From: an uncultured Sutterella sp.
GTDB lineage: Bacteria > Pseudomonadota > Gammaproteobacteria > Burkholderiales > Burkholderiaceae_F
Reading direction: 5' to 3'
Length of the DNA: 26,137 nucleotides
NCBI GenBank assembly: GCA_905213905.1
Contig: CAJMKD010000031.1
Span: 1-26,137 of the forward strand
The translations under genes were made by a program, and so were the position numbers. Below, one piece after another: positions 1-7,895 of the stretch; position 1 is the first letter of the stretch; each line of letters starts with the position of its first letter. The notes under the pieces were generated by a model. That model was given only the letters and a program-made list of their open reading frames with translations, was not told the DNA's origin and searched no databases.

Positions 1-298
1 CGTCGTTCACGACGGCAATCTGGCCGGCATCCGCCAGAAAGCCGCTGTAAATCGCGTCATAGTGCAGGCCGAGGCTTTCCCATTTGTCCATAAAGGCCGT
101 CATGCCGGCCGTGAAGTCGGTGAAGTGGAACGTGCCGTACGTGAGATTGTTGCTGAACCAGGCTGTCGGAAACGGGCAAACCTGAATGCCCATGGCCGAA
201 ATCACCGGAATCGCCGCCGTAAGAGAGCACCGGCCGAAGGAGCATAGATCGTGAACGGCAAGAACGCGTTTCGTTGGTTGCATAGGTTTCGTAGTCAT
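1..298 (-). CDS. Pyridoxal/pyridoxamine kinase, N-terminal part (cut by window edge)
   Basis: Reading leftward from the ATG at 298 gives an open frame of 99 residues that runs off the window. Its start contains RVLAVHDLCSFGRCSLT and then AIPVISAMGIQVCPFPTA, matching the N-terminal signature of the PdxK/PdxY branch of the ribokinase superfamily. These enzymes phosphorylate pyridoxal, pyridoxine or pyridoxamine with ATP in the cytoplasm (B6 salvage to PLP). Later residues such as YDAIYSGFLADAGQI fit the same family. An AGGA five bases before ATG 298 supports this start; a second in-frame ATG lies at 283. The catalytic Asp and anion hole of the family lie in the C-terminal half, outside the window. 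Which of pdxK or pdxY it is cannot be told. Confidence 0.85.
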   Translation of the reverse strand, partial: MTTKPMQPTKRVLAVHDLCSFGRCSLTAAIPVISAMGIQVCPFPTAWFSNNLTYGTFHFTDFTAGMTAFMDKWESLGLHYDAIYSGFLADAGQIAVVND

Positions 299-639
299 CC
301 TAATCCTGATGATCGTGATCGATGAAGATCGGCTTATTCTAGGGGACTCGGCGCGGCATGCCCGAAAAGGAACAGGTAAAAAAATGAAATTTCGAAAGAA
401 GAAGCCGTTCTGCCGCCACCGTCAACGATCCTGAAATTTCTCGAGAAAAAGACGGCCTCATTTTTTCGGCCGCGCTGCTTCTCTCTGCGATCTGCGGCGC
501 TGGCGCCGATCCCGATTTCTGATTCGGCATCGCGGCCGGCACCGCATCACGCGACAGTCCCGTCCTCGACCTCGAATGCTTCGCTCGCTTCGCGTCGCGT
601 GCTTTGCTCGTGCACGCGAGCACCGCAGCCGTCTCGGAA
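299..639. other. Intergenic region, no convincing gene
   Basis: About 340 bases between the kinase start and the end of the broken dehydrogenase. I see a terminator-like hairpin (444-472), three GATC tetramers within 20 bases (311-330) just upstream of the kinase, and a possible 16-codon basic peptide from ATG 384, which I do not trust. No six-frame reading gives a recognisable protein. The kinase promoter should lie near 300-350, but no clear -35/-10 pair stands out. Confidence 0.5.
444..472 (-). terminator. Possible rho-independent terminator
   Basis: On the minus strand a 5-bp stem, CGGCC/GGCCG (468-472 with 453-457), has a 10-base A-rich loop and is followed by TC and five T. It lies about 170 bases past the stop of the dehydrogenase gene, so it could end that transcript before the kinase gene. 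The stem is short, so the call is weak. Confidence 0.35.
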
Positions 640-1433
640 TCAACCGAAAAGATATCTGTAGAAGTCTATTTTGAATTGTTCCAAACCGGCTTTCTGATAT
701 GCCGCGTAAAGCTTGCTGCAAACCGAGTCGCTCGGATAGTTCATCTGATCCTTGCCGTCGTGCACTGCCTCCCAGACAGTTTGCGCGGCTTGTTCCGGCC
801 CGGGAAAGGCGTCATTGCCGTCAAGGAGGAACAGGCGCTGCCGGCGATTGGCTTCTTCGTAGCCGGCCGCGTCATTGAGCGGCGTTTGAAAGCCGGTATT
901 TGTGCCGCCAGGAATAATGCACTTGACAGACACGCCGAATGGCTTAAGTTCGTAATAAAGCGACTCCATCATGCCTTGCTGCGCACGCTTGGCTGCGCCG
1001 TAGATCGCGTCGCGCGGGAAAGCAATAATGGCGGCAAGCGATGTCGTAGTGAGCACATGACCGGCCCGGCGGCTTTTGAAGTCCCGATGAAGCGCTGCGT
1101 CACCAGAATCGTGCCCATCACATCCGTGTCAAACAGCTGTCGAATCTGCGCCTCGGTGGGCTTTTCCAAAGGCGCCATCAGGCCGTAGCCGGCATTGTTG
1201 AAGAGCACGTCCACGTCATGGCGCTCAAGAACGTTGGCGCAGACTCGGTCAATGCCAGCGCTGTCGGTGACATCGAGCTCAATGACTTCGACCCTCGGCA
1301 TCGTTGCCAAAGCGCCCGCTTTTTCGGGCGTGCGCATCGTTGCAAGAACGTGCCAGCCGCGCTCGGCGAATAGTTCTGCAGTTGCGCGCCCGATTCCAGA
1401 TGAGGCCCCAGTGATGAAAATGGTCTTTCCCAC
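640..1433 (-). pseudogene. Short-chain dehydrogenase/reductase, one frameshift
   Basis: A classical SDR oxidoreductase split over two frames. The first part, from a GTG at 1433 with AGGA seven bases before it, carries the Rossmann motif TGASSGIG and the structural motif NNAG. The second part carries the catalytic serine region (TTTSLAA) and YGAAK, the Tyr-Lys pair, and runs to TGA at 640. Reading the first frame to TQRFI and the second from RDFKSRRAGHVL restores a continuous SDR of about 264 residues, the normal length. The break lies near 1082-1093 and is explained by one missing base. No stop other than the frameshift is seen, so decay is recent or it is a sequencing error. It is divergent from a TetR gene, which may regulate it. 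The substrate is unknown. Confidence 0.85.
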
Positions 1434-1456
1434 GTTATTGTCCTGTCATTAAGATT

Positions 1457-1472
1457 AGTAACTATCGTTACT
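1457..1472. promoter_or_regulatory. Inverted repeat, candidate TetR-family operator
   Basis: AGTAAC-TATC-GTTACT is a perfect 6-bp inverted repeat with a 4-base spacer, lying 24 bases upstream of the dehydrogenase start in the divergent region shared with the TetR gene. On the minus strand it overlaps a plausible -10 (GATAGT), 17 bases after TTCACC. Such placement fits repression by the adjacent TetR regulator, but binding is inferred. Confidence 0.5.
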
Positions 1473-1591
1473 TTTCTCACTTGGGTGAATTTATAGCTTG
1501 CGCCACTCGCTGTGGGAACCGTGCAGCGTTCTCAGTGACGTAAGAAACTTTCTGCGGCAAAGCGTTTCCGAGAAGCACTGGAGAGGACACA

Positions 1592-2176
1592 ATGATCCTG
1601 ACGGGCCATGAAGATTTGCGAATTCAGAAAACAATTCAAGCCATCCGCGAGTCACTGAAATCGCTTATTCTGGAAAAAGAGTTTTCGGACATCAAAGTGA
1701 CGGCGTTATGCCAGCGCGCCAAAATCAGCAAGAAAACTTTCTACGCGTACTACACCTGCCTTGATGATTTGTTCAACGAAGAGCTCGCCATCATTGCCGA
1801 AGGCATGCTCAATAGTTATCGGGGCATGAGCGTTCCGCAGGACCTTGACCGCATCAATGCCGCTTTCTTCGATTATGTGACCGGACTTGACCCAGCTTCG
1901 CAAAAACTGCTTTGCCACGCCAATTACGACGAGTTCGCCCGGAATGCCATTGACCATACCGTTGAAAAAGTTTGGTCGGATGGCGAGCAGCTCAAGCATC
2001 TCTCGGATTTTGAACGTCGCTTCCTGATGCGCTTTCTGCGCACCGTCGGTTTGGCTTGCTTTCGTGACTGGGTGGCCGACGGCCGCACCGAACCGCTGGA
2101 AGATGTGGTTGCCTTTTCCAGTGCGTTGCTGACCGGCAGCATTCGGTCCGTGTGGGCGCTCCGTCAGAGACGCTGA
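1592..2176 (+). CDS. TetR/AcrR-family transcriptional regulator
   Basis: A 194-residue protein with the usual TetR size. An N-terminal helix-turn-helix lies at about residues 20-60: the segment DIKVTALCQRAKISKKTFY followed by AYYTCLDDLFNEEL is the classic TetR recognition helix and start of the next helix. The C-terminal part is ligand-binding and variable, with no known ligand. The start ATG at 1592 has AGAGGA five bases upstream. It is transcribed away from the frameshifted dehydrogenase and shares with it a 158-base region holding a perfect inverted repeat (1457-1472), the usual layout of a local TetR repressor and its target. A strong hairpin follows the stop. Confidence 0.92.
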   Translation: MILTGHEDLRIQKTIQAIRESLKSLILEKEFSDIKVTALCQRAKISKKTFYAYYTCLDDLFNEELAIIAEGMLNSYRGMSVPQDLDRINAAFFDYVTGLDPASQKLLCHANYDEFARNAIDHTVEKVWSDGEQLKHLSDFERRFLMRFLRTVGLACFRDWVADGRTEPLEDVVAFSSALLTGSIRSVWALRQRR

Positions 2177-2187
2177 TTTGACTGGCC

Positions 2188-2218
2188 GAAGGCCCGGTGC
2201 TGCCGCAGCCGGGCCTTC
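2188..2218 (+). terminator. Terminator hairpin after the TetR gene
   Basis: GAAGGCCCGG and CCGGGCCTTC form a perfect 10-bp stem around an 11-base loop, starting 12 bases after the TetR stop. The following tract (CTTTGAC) is only moderately T-rich. It lies between two convergent genes and may serve both. Confidence 0.65.
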
Positions 2219-2296
2219 CTTTGACGTCCCTCTTCAAGACGGTGCCGAACCCAGAGGTCCGGCAGCGGCTTTTCAATGAGACTTCAGGCGCCTTCT

Positions 2297-5200
2297 TTAC
2301 CAAACGTAGGCCGCACGAGCTTCGAAAGCGTTGTTGCTTCGGTCGTCAGCGCCAAAGCCGTAGCGGTACGAGAGGCCGAACGAGAAGTTGCCGCAGGCCG
2401 CGCGAACGCCGAGCGTCGTGTTGTAGACGTTGTCGAGCACGTCGACGTCGCCTACGAGCGTCGACACTTCCTTGTCGCCCACCTGCGGAACGATCGTGAA
2501 GTCGATGTCAGGGGTCACGGTCCAGCCGGCGGCGGGCGCAAATTCACCCGCAATCCGCACGCCCACGGGCGTCTCGAAGACGTTCATCGAATCGGCCGAA
2601 ATGCCGCGGTAGTCGTCGACGTCGATCTTCGTGTAGCGAAGGCCGACATGCGGCACAACCTTGAACGCCTGATCGTAGACCGTCAAGTCGCCGCGAACGC
2701 CGACCGTGAAGACGGACGAATCGAGCGATTCATCAGCGGAAGCATCGGCGATCGAGCCCTTCACGTCATTGTCGAGCGAGAGATAGCTGGCGTCAGCCGA
2801 GAGATAGAGGCCGTCAATAGCCTTCCCCGTATAGACCGAGACGCCCCAGAAGTCGGCATCGTTCGAATACTTGCCGATGCTCTTTTCGGCGTCAGCGTCG
2901 CCCGAACCAACTGAGAGCGCAAGCCCAAGCTTCGCACCGCAAGCAAACGCCCCATCGAAACCGATCGTGCTGCCGTAGATGTCGGCTGAATAGCCTTGGC
3001 CGCCATAGAGCGTCTTCGCTTCGTTCGTCGTGTAGAAGACGTCCGCCCAGACGCCAAGGCCGGTTGAGGGCTCGAGATTGCGGCGAAGGACAGCGCCCGT
3101 CACCTGCTCGGCCGCATCATAGGCGACGTTGTAGGTGCCGGCCGTCACAGGCATGGCGAGGTATTCCTCAGCCGCCTTGCGTCCCGCTTCCGTGAAGTCA
3201 TCCGTGTAGAAGCCTTCCACTTCGGTGATTGCGCCGAGGACGCGCCCGTTCTTCGCATCATTGAATGCCGTATTGATCGCCGAGAGAAGCTCCGCATCTT
3301 GCGTTGCGTTTTCCTTCACGCCGATGGTTGCAACCAGGCCCAGGTCCTTTTGAACTTCAGTCGTCATGCCAAGAAGCTTGTTGCTCACCGTCACGTTAGG
3401 CACAGCAGCAAGTGGCGTTTCATCCTCGGTCAGGAGAAGCGACTTCTTGCCGTTGGCGATGACATAGACTTCGCTGCCTTTATCAACCGAAAGCTTCCCT
3501 TCGACCACCGGGGCGCCTCCCGACAGGTTGTCTGTGTCGAGAATGGCAAGCGCATTCTCGCCGATCGTGAGCGTGCCGGCAGCTCCTGTCTTCGTGCCGA
3601 TATTGATCTGGCCAGTGCTCCCGAGCTTCACGGCGCGGTCGACAAAGAGAATATTTCTATCCTCAAAGCCCTCAACGTCTTCAATGTGATTGAGCGACGC
3701 AATAATGGCCTTCGCGTTGCGGTTCGTCGTAACGATGTTGGCGCTGATTTCTTCCGGCACCACGCTAAGCATCATGATGCCGTTGGCCGCCGCGGCCTGC
3801 GGCTGCGTCGAAACAACCGCCGTCACGCCGTCATCGTCAACGCCCGCAGCATTGAGAACGAGCATGCCGCCGCCGTCAAGCTGGACATTGGCGCCGATGT
3901 TGGTCGCGGAAAGAACGCCGCCCTCTTCGACCGAGAGCGAGCCCTTGCCAGTGAGGCTCTTCAGATCGAAAGCGCCGGAAACCGTCGCCGTGGCTGAGGA
4001 ATCGAGTGCAACATCCTGCGCCGTGAAGGCGCCGACAACGTCAAGTTTTTCCTTGACATTAAGCGTCTTGATGTTCACATTGCCCGAAGCCGATTCATTG
4101 TTGCCGAGCTGAACGTTCTTCACTTCCACGGTGTCAAGCTTCGAATCCGCGTCGTAGACGAAGACGTTGCCGCCCGCAGCATTCGCCGTCAAGGTCAGCA
4201 TGCCGCTGCTCGAACCCGCCTTGGCAGTCGTGGAGCTCCCGAAGTCGACAGCCGCAATCGTGGTGTCGTTCGTGACCGTGAAGTCGCCGTCCGCCTTGGC
4301 GTCGCCGACCGCATTTTCGACAACGAGATTGTCGAGCGACGAAGATGTCAGATCATCGCCCTTGTCAAGATTGAGCGTGCCGTTACGGAAGACGACCTTC
4401 ACAGCATTCGAGCCATCCGTATTGAACTGCGCCTGCGTTTTCTGAAGGTCCTCGAGCGTATAGGTGCCGATATCGTCCGTGAAGGCAATGATGCCAGAGG
4501 CATCAGTACCCTTGATATTCGTGAGGTTGGCGTTGCCAGCCAGCGTGCCGCCAGTCTGCGAAGCCGTAAAGAAGTTCTTGTATGACGTCGCGAGTTCACC
4601 GCCATCAAGATCAAAGGTATCCGCAGCAACGGTGAGGTTGCCCGTCACGTTGAGCGCGCCGCCCGAAAGCGTGAGGACGCCGTTCGTGGTGTTCAGATCC
4701 TTCGTCGTCACGGTGCCCGAAGCGCTCCCCAGCGAGGCTTTATCTTTTTTGTCCGTTGCGGTCGCTGTATTTTTGAAAGCGATCGAAGGCGCAACCACGT
4801 TGCCGCCGTCAACAATGATCGTCCCGTTCTGGTAATACGAGTTTTGCTCTTGTTTCAGATTATCCAAAACCAGGCCGCCTGCGGCATTGAGCGTGCCGCC
4901 CGTCACCGTTGTCTTGGCGCGATTGTGCCATTCCTGCGCAATACTGAACGTGCCTTCCTCGACGTTGAAGAAAGAAAAATACTTGTCCATCGAGGCATTC
5001 ATCTGTACTGTGCCGGCACCCTTCTTGGTGAGCGTTGCGTAATCCGGATAATTCGAGGCATTCGGCAGAGCACTCGCAATTGAATCGAGTTCGGGATTCT
5101 TTTCGTAATCTGCCCCTGCTTCGCCGATCGTCAAAGTGACGCCGTCAGCAATGTCGAACGTGCCGCGGCTGCTGCGGTCGAGGAACAAGAAGCCGCCGCT

Positions 5201-6004
5201 TGTGGAGGCATACCAGCCGTAAGTATCCACATAAGAATCTGCGTTGCCGACGACATTGTTGCCAGCGTAGGTCAGGCCATTCTTTGTGATTTTGAAAGTG
5301 ACGTCGCCGATCAGGTCTTTTCCGTTCTCCTTTATCCCTGTGGTCTTGTCCACAAGAATGGCGCCACCGGTGGCATAACCGCTTTCAGCCTTGACGACAT
5401 TGTTGTCAAAGTCAACGTTCTCAAAAACCACGTTCCCGGATTTGACAACAATGGCTCCGCCGTATGCCTGACCAGCTTTCAAGTACGTGATCGTGTTGCC
5501 GCTTACCGCCCCGTCCTTCATCGTCATGTCAAGCTTGCCGTAGACATACATCGCGGCGCCGCTTCCAGAGCTCGAAGAATTATTTGTCAGGTTCACGTTG
5601 TTGAGGCCGACTACAGCGTTACCAAAAGCGTCTGCATTGACTGTTTGAGTCTCATGTTTATGAGACTGAAAAAACAAAGCCGTATCAGTCGCATTGCTGA
5701 AGGTCGTGTTTTCAATAGTGATCTTCTGCGTCCCATAGAACCCGAAGTGCCCAGGCGTTGAAGAGGTGAAATTGCCTACCGAAATAAGGACTTCGCTGAT
5801 AACGGGCGCTCCCTCAACAGTAACCTGGGCGTGTGGTCCAATCAGGTTCTGTTGCTGGAAATCTTCCCCGCTCGTAAAGTCAATATAGTTGCACTTGCCG
5901 TCAGCACAAGTTCCAGCCAAGGTGGCGGTCGAAGTTTCAGCGGCTACCACGCTTGACATCGCAATTACAGCTGTTGCAAAAGCAACGGCAAAATTCGTCT
6001 TCAT
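2297..6004 (-). CDS. Autotransporter (type Va) with beta-helix passenger
   Basis: A 1235-residue surface protein. The ATG at 6004 is chosen because it starts a clear Sec signal peptide (MKTNFAVAFATAVIAM, cleavage probably after VVAAE or the preceding Ala) and has AGGAG ten bases upstream. The passenger (about residues 28-960) is Gly/Asn/Thr/Val-rich and repetitive, typical of a right-handed beta-helix; its first third contains GGAI repeats and FxN-type turns like those of chlamydial Pmp proteins. From about residue 970 an autotransporter beta-barrel follows (GLGVWADVFYTT, then alternating strands), ending in an aromatic residue (AAYVW). The last residue is Trp rather than the commoner Phe. 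No protease triad or adhesin domain could be named. Expression may be phase-variable because of a C tract upstream. An in-frame extension reaches an ATG at 6175 but lacks a ribosome site. Confidence 0.93.
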   Translation of the reverse strand: MKTNFAVAFATAVIAMSSVVAAETSTATLAGTCADGKCNYIDFTSGEDFQQQNLIGPHAQVTVEGAPVISEVLISVGNFTSSTPGHFGFYGTQKITIENTTFSNATDTALFFQSHKHETQTVNADAFGNAVVGLNNVNLTNNSSSSGSGAAMYVYGKLDMTMKDGAVSGNTITYLKAGQAYGGAIVVKSGNVVFENVDFDNNVVKAESGYATGGAILVDKTTGIKENGKDLIGDVTFKITKNGLTYAGNNVVGNADSYVDTYGWYASTSGGFLFLDRSSRGTFDIADGVTLTIGEAGADYEKNPELDSIASALPNASNYPDYATLTKKGAGTVQMNASMDKYFSFFNVEEGTFSIAQEWHNRAKTTVTGGTLNAAGGLVLDNLKQEQNSYYQNGTIIVDGGNVVAPSIAFKNTATATDKKDKASLGSASGTVTTKDLNTTNGVLTLSGGALNVTGNLTVAADTFDLDGGELATSYKNFFTASQTGGTLAGNANLTNIKGTDASGIIAFTDDIGTYTLEDLQKTQAQFNTDGSNAVKVVFRNGTLNLDKGDDLTSSSLDNLVVENAVGDAKADGDFTVTNDTTIAAVDFGSSTTAKAGSSSGMLTLTANAAGGNVFVYDADSKLDTVEVKNVQLGNNESASGNVNIKTLNVKEKLDVVGAFTAQDVALDSSATATVSGAFDLKSLTGKGSLSVEEGGVLSATNIGANVQLDGGGMLVLNAAGVDDDGVTAVVSTQPQAAAANGIMMLSVVPEEISANIVTTNRNAKAIIASLNHIEDVEGFEDRNILFVDRAVKLGSTGQINIGTKTGAAGTLTIGENALAILDTDNLSGGAPVVEGKLSVDKGSEVYVIANGKKSLLLTEDETPLAAVPNVTVSNKLLGMTTEVQKDLGLVATIGVKENATQDAELLSAINTAFNDAKNGRVLGAITEVEGFYTDDFTEAGRKAAEEYLAMPVTAGTYNVAYDAAEQVTGAVLRRNLEPSTGLGVWADVFYTTNEAKTLYGGQGYSADIYGSTIGFDGAFACGAKLGLALSVGSGDADAEKSIGKYSNDADFWGVSVYTGKAIDGLYLSADASYLSLDNDVKGSIADASADESLDSSVFTVGVRGDLTVYDQAFKVVPHVGLRYTKIDVDDYRGISADSMNVFETPVGVRIAGEFAPAAGWTVTPDIDFTIVPQVGDKEVSTLVGDVDVLDNVYNTTLGVRAACGNFSFGLSYRYGFGADDRSNNAFEARAAYVW

Positions 6005-6085
6005 GTCAAAGACACTCCTATCAATAGGTACCAAAGAACCGCAAAGAAGCTGCGGGGTCTGTGAGATCCTAAAGAGGAGCTCGTT

Positions 6086-6096
6086 GGGGGGGGGGG
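6086..6096 (-). repeat. 11-base homopolymeric C tract (G on plus strand)
   Basis: Eleven consecutive G on the plus strand, 81 bases upstream of the autotransporter ATG, read as C11 in the direction of that gene. Nothing comparable occurs elsewhere in the window. Poly-C tracts in promoters or leaders are established slipped-strand phase-variation elements, for example at the fim promoters of Bordetella, in the same order. Here the role is inferred. Confidence 0.85.
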
Positions 6097-6104
6097 TGAT
6101 AACC

Positions 6105-6160
6105 CTTATATCCTTTTGTTTTACATAGTTATTTATAAGCAAAAACATGCTGTGCTGCAA
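6105..6160 (-). promoter_or_regulatory. Candidate autotransporter promoter(s)
   Basis: On the minus strand TTGCAG (6155-6160), a 17-base spacer, and TATAAA (6132-6137) form one candidate, with a weak -35 but good -10. A second -10, TATAAG (6105-6110), would place the start site next to the C tract and has no good -35, as expected for an activator-dependent promoter. The C tract would then be in the 5' leader or at the start site. Confidence 0.4.
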
Positions 6161-6277
6161 GCATTCTTGGCGCATTTCTGATTACATGCATTCGCTTTGG
6201 TAATTAAGCCCATGGAGTGTACGTAAAGCAACGTATACGCAGAAACCGACTTCACATCGCCGCTACCGCATATTCAG

Positions 6278-7588
6278 TCACACATTGAGCATCGGCAGCG
6301 CCGCCGCCAGCACCCGCACGCCCGCCATGAAGTCTTCCATCCGCATCGCTTCATGCGGGTTGTGCGATCCGCGCTGATTGGCAACGAAGATCATCGCCGT
6401 CGGTATGCCGGCATTCGCAAAATAAGCGCTGTCGTGCCCTGCCCCCGAAGCGATGTCGCGCACGGGAACGCCGGCCGCAGCTGCCCCCTGATGCAGCAAG
6501 CGCCGAAGCTCATCATCCATCTTCGCCGGATGCGACTCGAGCATCGGATCGAACATAAAGCGCACGCTGCGCTCGCGCCCGACAGCCGCCGCCTCTTCTT
6601 CAAGCACCGCATGAAAAGCGAGGCACGTCGCCTGCCGGAGACTGCGAATGTCAAAGGCGAATTGAAGCGCCTCAACGGGCAAGAGCGGATCATCGGAATC
6701 GATGCAGGCCGCCTTCGGTCCCATAACTGGACCGATCACGCCCGTCGTTTCCACGAGATCGTCGCCTGCGTCGAGCGCCGCCTGCCATCGCTTTTCCATC
6801 CGAACGAGCAATGCCGCAGTCGCCCGCGGCACGGCATCGGCGGGCGCATTCGGGTCCGCCCGCTCGCAACGAATGGCTTTATGGGAATAAAGCCCCCGAA
6901 TGCCGGTAACAATGCCGGTACGATTGTGGGCCTCCATGTCGAGCATCGGACCTTGCTCGATATGAAGCTCAATGAAAGCGCGAATGGTGCTGAAATCAAT
7001 GAGCGGCCGGCCCGCCGCAAGACGCTCTGGGTTGAGGCCGCAGGCGCGCATCGCCGATTCAAGCGTCTTCGCGCCGTCGCGTCGCACGAGAGCAAGATCG
7101 TCGGGACCAAGTTGGCCCAAAATGGCGCGCGATCCGAGATAGGGCTTCCCGTAAAAGGAATTCTCTTCACCGCGCAGCGCGAGCACGGCAATGGTTCTCG
7201 AAAGCGTCACGCCCGCCTGCTTAAGCATGAAGAGCGCCGCCAGACCAGCCGCAATGCCCGCTAGCCCGTCGAAGTTGCCGCCTTCGGGCACGGAGTCGGC
7301 GTGGCTCCCGAGCACCACCATCGGAAGTTCGGGTGACGCACCCTGCTTTTCGAGCCACAGGTTCCCGGCTTCGTCCGTGTGCTGAGAAAGCCCAAGCTCG
7401 CGGCCTGCCTGGGCAATTCGCTCAAGCGTCTTCGTTTCCACCGGGCCGAAGGCTTCCCGCGTGACGCCCTCGCCGTCGCGCGAAATCGCGCGGACGTCGT
7501 CGAAAAGCGCTGCGGCAAACGCCGACGCCGCCGCAACAGCGTCCGCTGAAAAAGCGATGTCGTGATCGGGTTGAAACTGCTGCGCCAT
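6278..7588 (-). CDS. M20-family amidase (N-carbamoyl amino acid hydrolase type)
   Basis: A 436-residue cytoplasmic zinc hydrolase of the hydantoinase/carbamoylase group, which removes carbamoyl or amide groups from amino acids, ureidoglycolate-type compounds or beta-ureidopropionate. Metal-site motifs are present: GSHADSVPEGGNFDG (H96, D107), RGEEN (E141/E142), ELHIEQGP (H209), GAGHDSAYFA, and the C-terminal GSHNPHE. The ATG at 7588 is chosen because the family-like sequence starts there and a GAGAG lies four bases upstream; a longer in-frame extension to 7795 looks unrelated. Oddity: the lid domain reads ERADPNAPADAVPR where relatives usually have a conserved His in a His-Ala-Gly or His-Ser-Gly motif that contacts substrate. 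It may act on an unusual substrate. It lies 307 bases downstream of dmsB on the same strand. Confidence 0.85.
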   Translation of the reverse strand: MAQQFQPDHDIAFSADAVAAASAFAAALFDDVRAISRDGEGVTREAFGPVETKTLERIAQAGRELGLSQHTDEAGNLWLEKQGASPELPMVVLGSHADSVPEGGNFDGLAGIAAGLAALFMLKQAGVTLSRTIAVLALRGEENSFYGKPYLGSRAILGQLGPDDLALVRRDGAKTLESAMRACGLNPERLAAGRPLIDFSTIRAFIELHIEQGPMLDMEAHNRTGIVTGIRGLYSHKAIRCERADPNAPADAVPRATAALLVRMEKRWQAALDAGDDLVETTGVIGPVMGPKAACIDSDDPLLPVEALQFAFDIRSLRQATCLAFHAVLEEEAAAVGRERSVRFMFDPMLESHPAKMDDELRRLLHQGAAAAGVPVRDIASGAGHDSAYFANAGIPTAMIFVANQRGSHNPHEAMRMEDFMAGVRVLAAALPMLNV

Positions 7589-7895
7589 GATGCTCTCTTT
7601 TCTCTTCTTGGCTGCTTCGCAGCCGAAATCGGACAGTGCGAAGCTTGAGCATACGACAAACGCCGCGCATCTGGCGACGGCGTGCATCCCGGCGAGAAGG
7701 CAAGAAGACGAGAAGTCCGAATCCGCACGCTGAAGCACGCTGCCGCATGTATTCTGCCTGCCGAAGGCATCGCTCAAATGAAGCGCGCCGCCCATCCACG
7801 AGGAATGAACGGCGCATCAGATGCTTCAAATTTAGCCGCCGAAGCACCGCTATACAGCCGGCGGCGCTCCGCATGGCGGCATGGCGAACTCAAAG
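7589..7895. other. Intergenic region between dmsB and the amidase gene
   Basis: About 307 bases with no convincing gene. It holds a possible dmsB terminator (7835-7865) and a small perfect hairpin GGCTGC-TTC-GCAGCC (7610-7624) in the leader of the amidase gene, followed by purine-rich sequence. No clear promoter pair was found. Confidence 0.45.
7835..7865 (-). terminator. Possible terminator after dmsB
   Basis: On the minus strand GCCGCCG (7859-7865) pairs with CGGCGGC (7835-7841) over a 17-base loop and is followed by TAAATTT. It begins 30 bases after the dmsB stop. The loop is long and the T tract poor, so this is tentative. Confidence 0.35.

Noticed and set aside
311..330. Three GATC sites within 20 bases upstream of the kinase gene
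   Set aside because: Dam methylation is not expected in most Burkholderiales, and such clusters arise by chance.
384..434. Small basic ORF of 16 codons after an A-rich tract with an AGG upstream
   Set aside because: Too short and of no recognisable type; composition could be chance.
3299..3997. Long plus-strand open frame inside the autotransporter gene
   Set aside because: It is antisense to a well-supported protein and reads as Arg/Ala-rich shadow sequence.
7589..7795. In-frame N-terminal extension of the amidase with Cys/Ala-rich segment
   Set aside because: The family-like sequence and ribosome site support the ATG at 7588; the extension has no family features.
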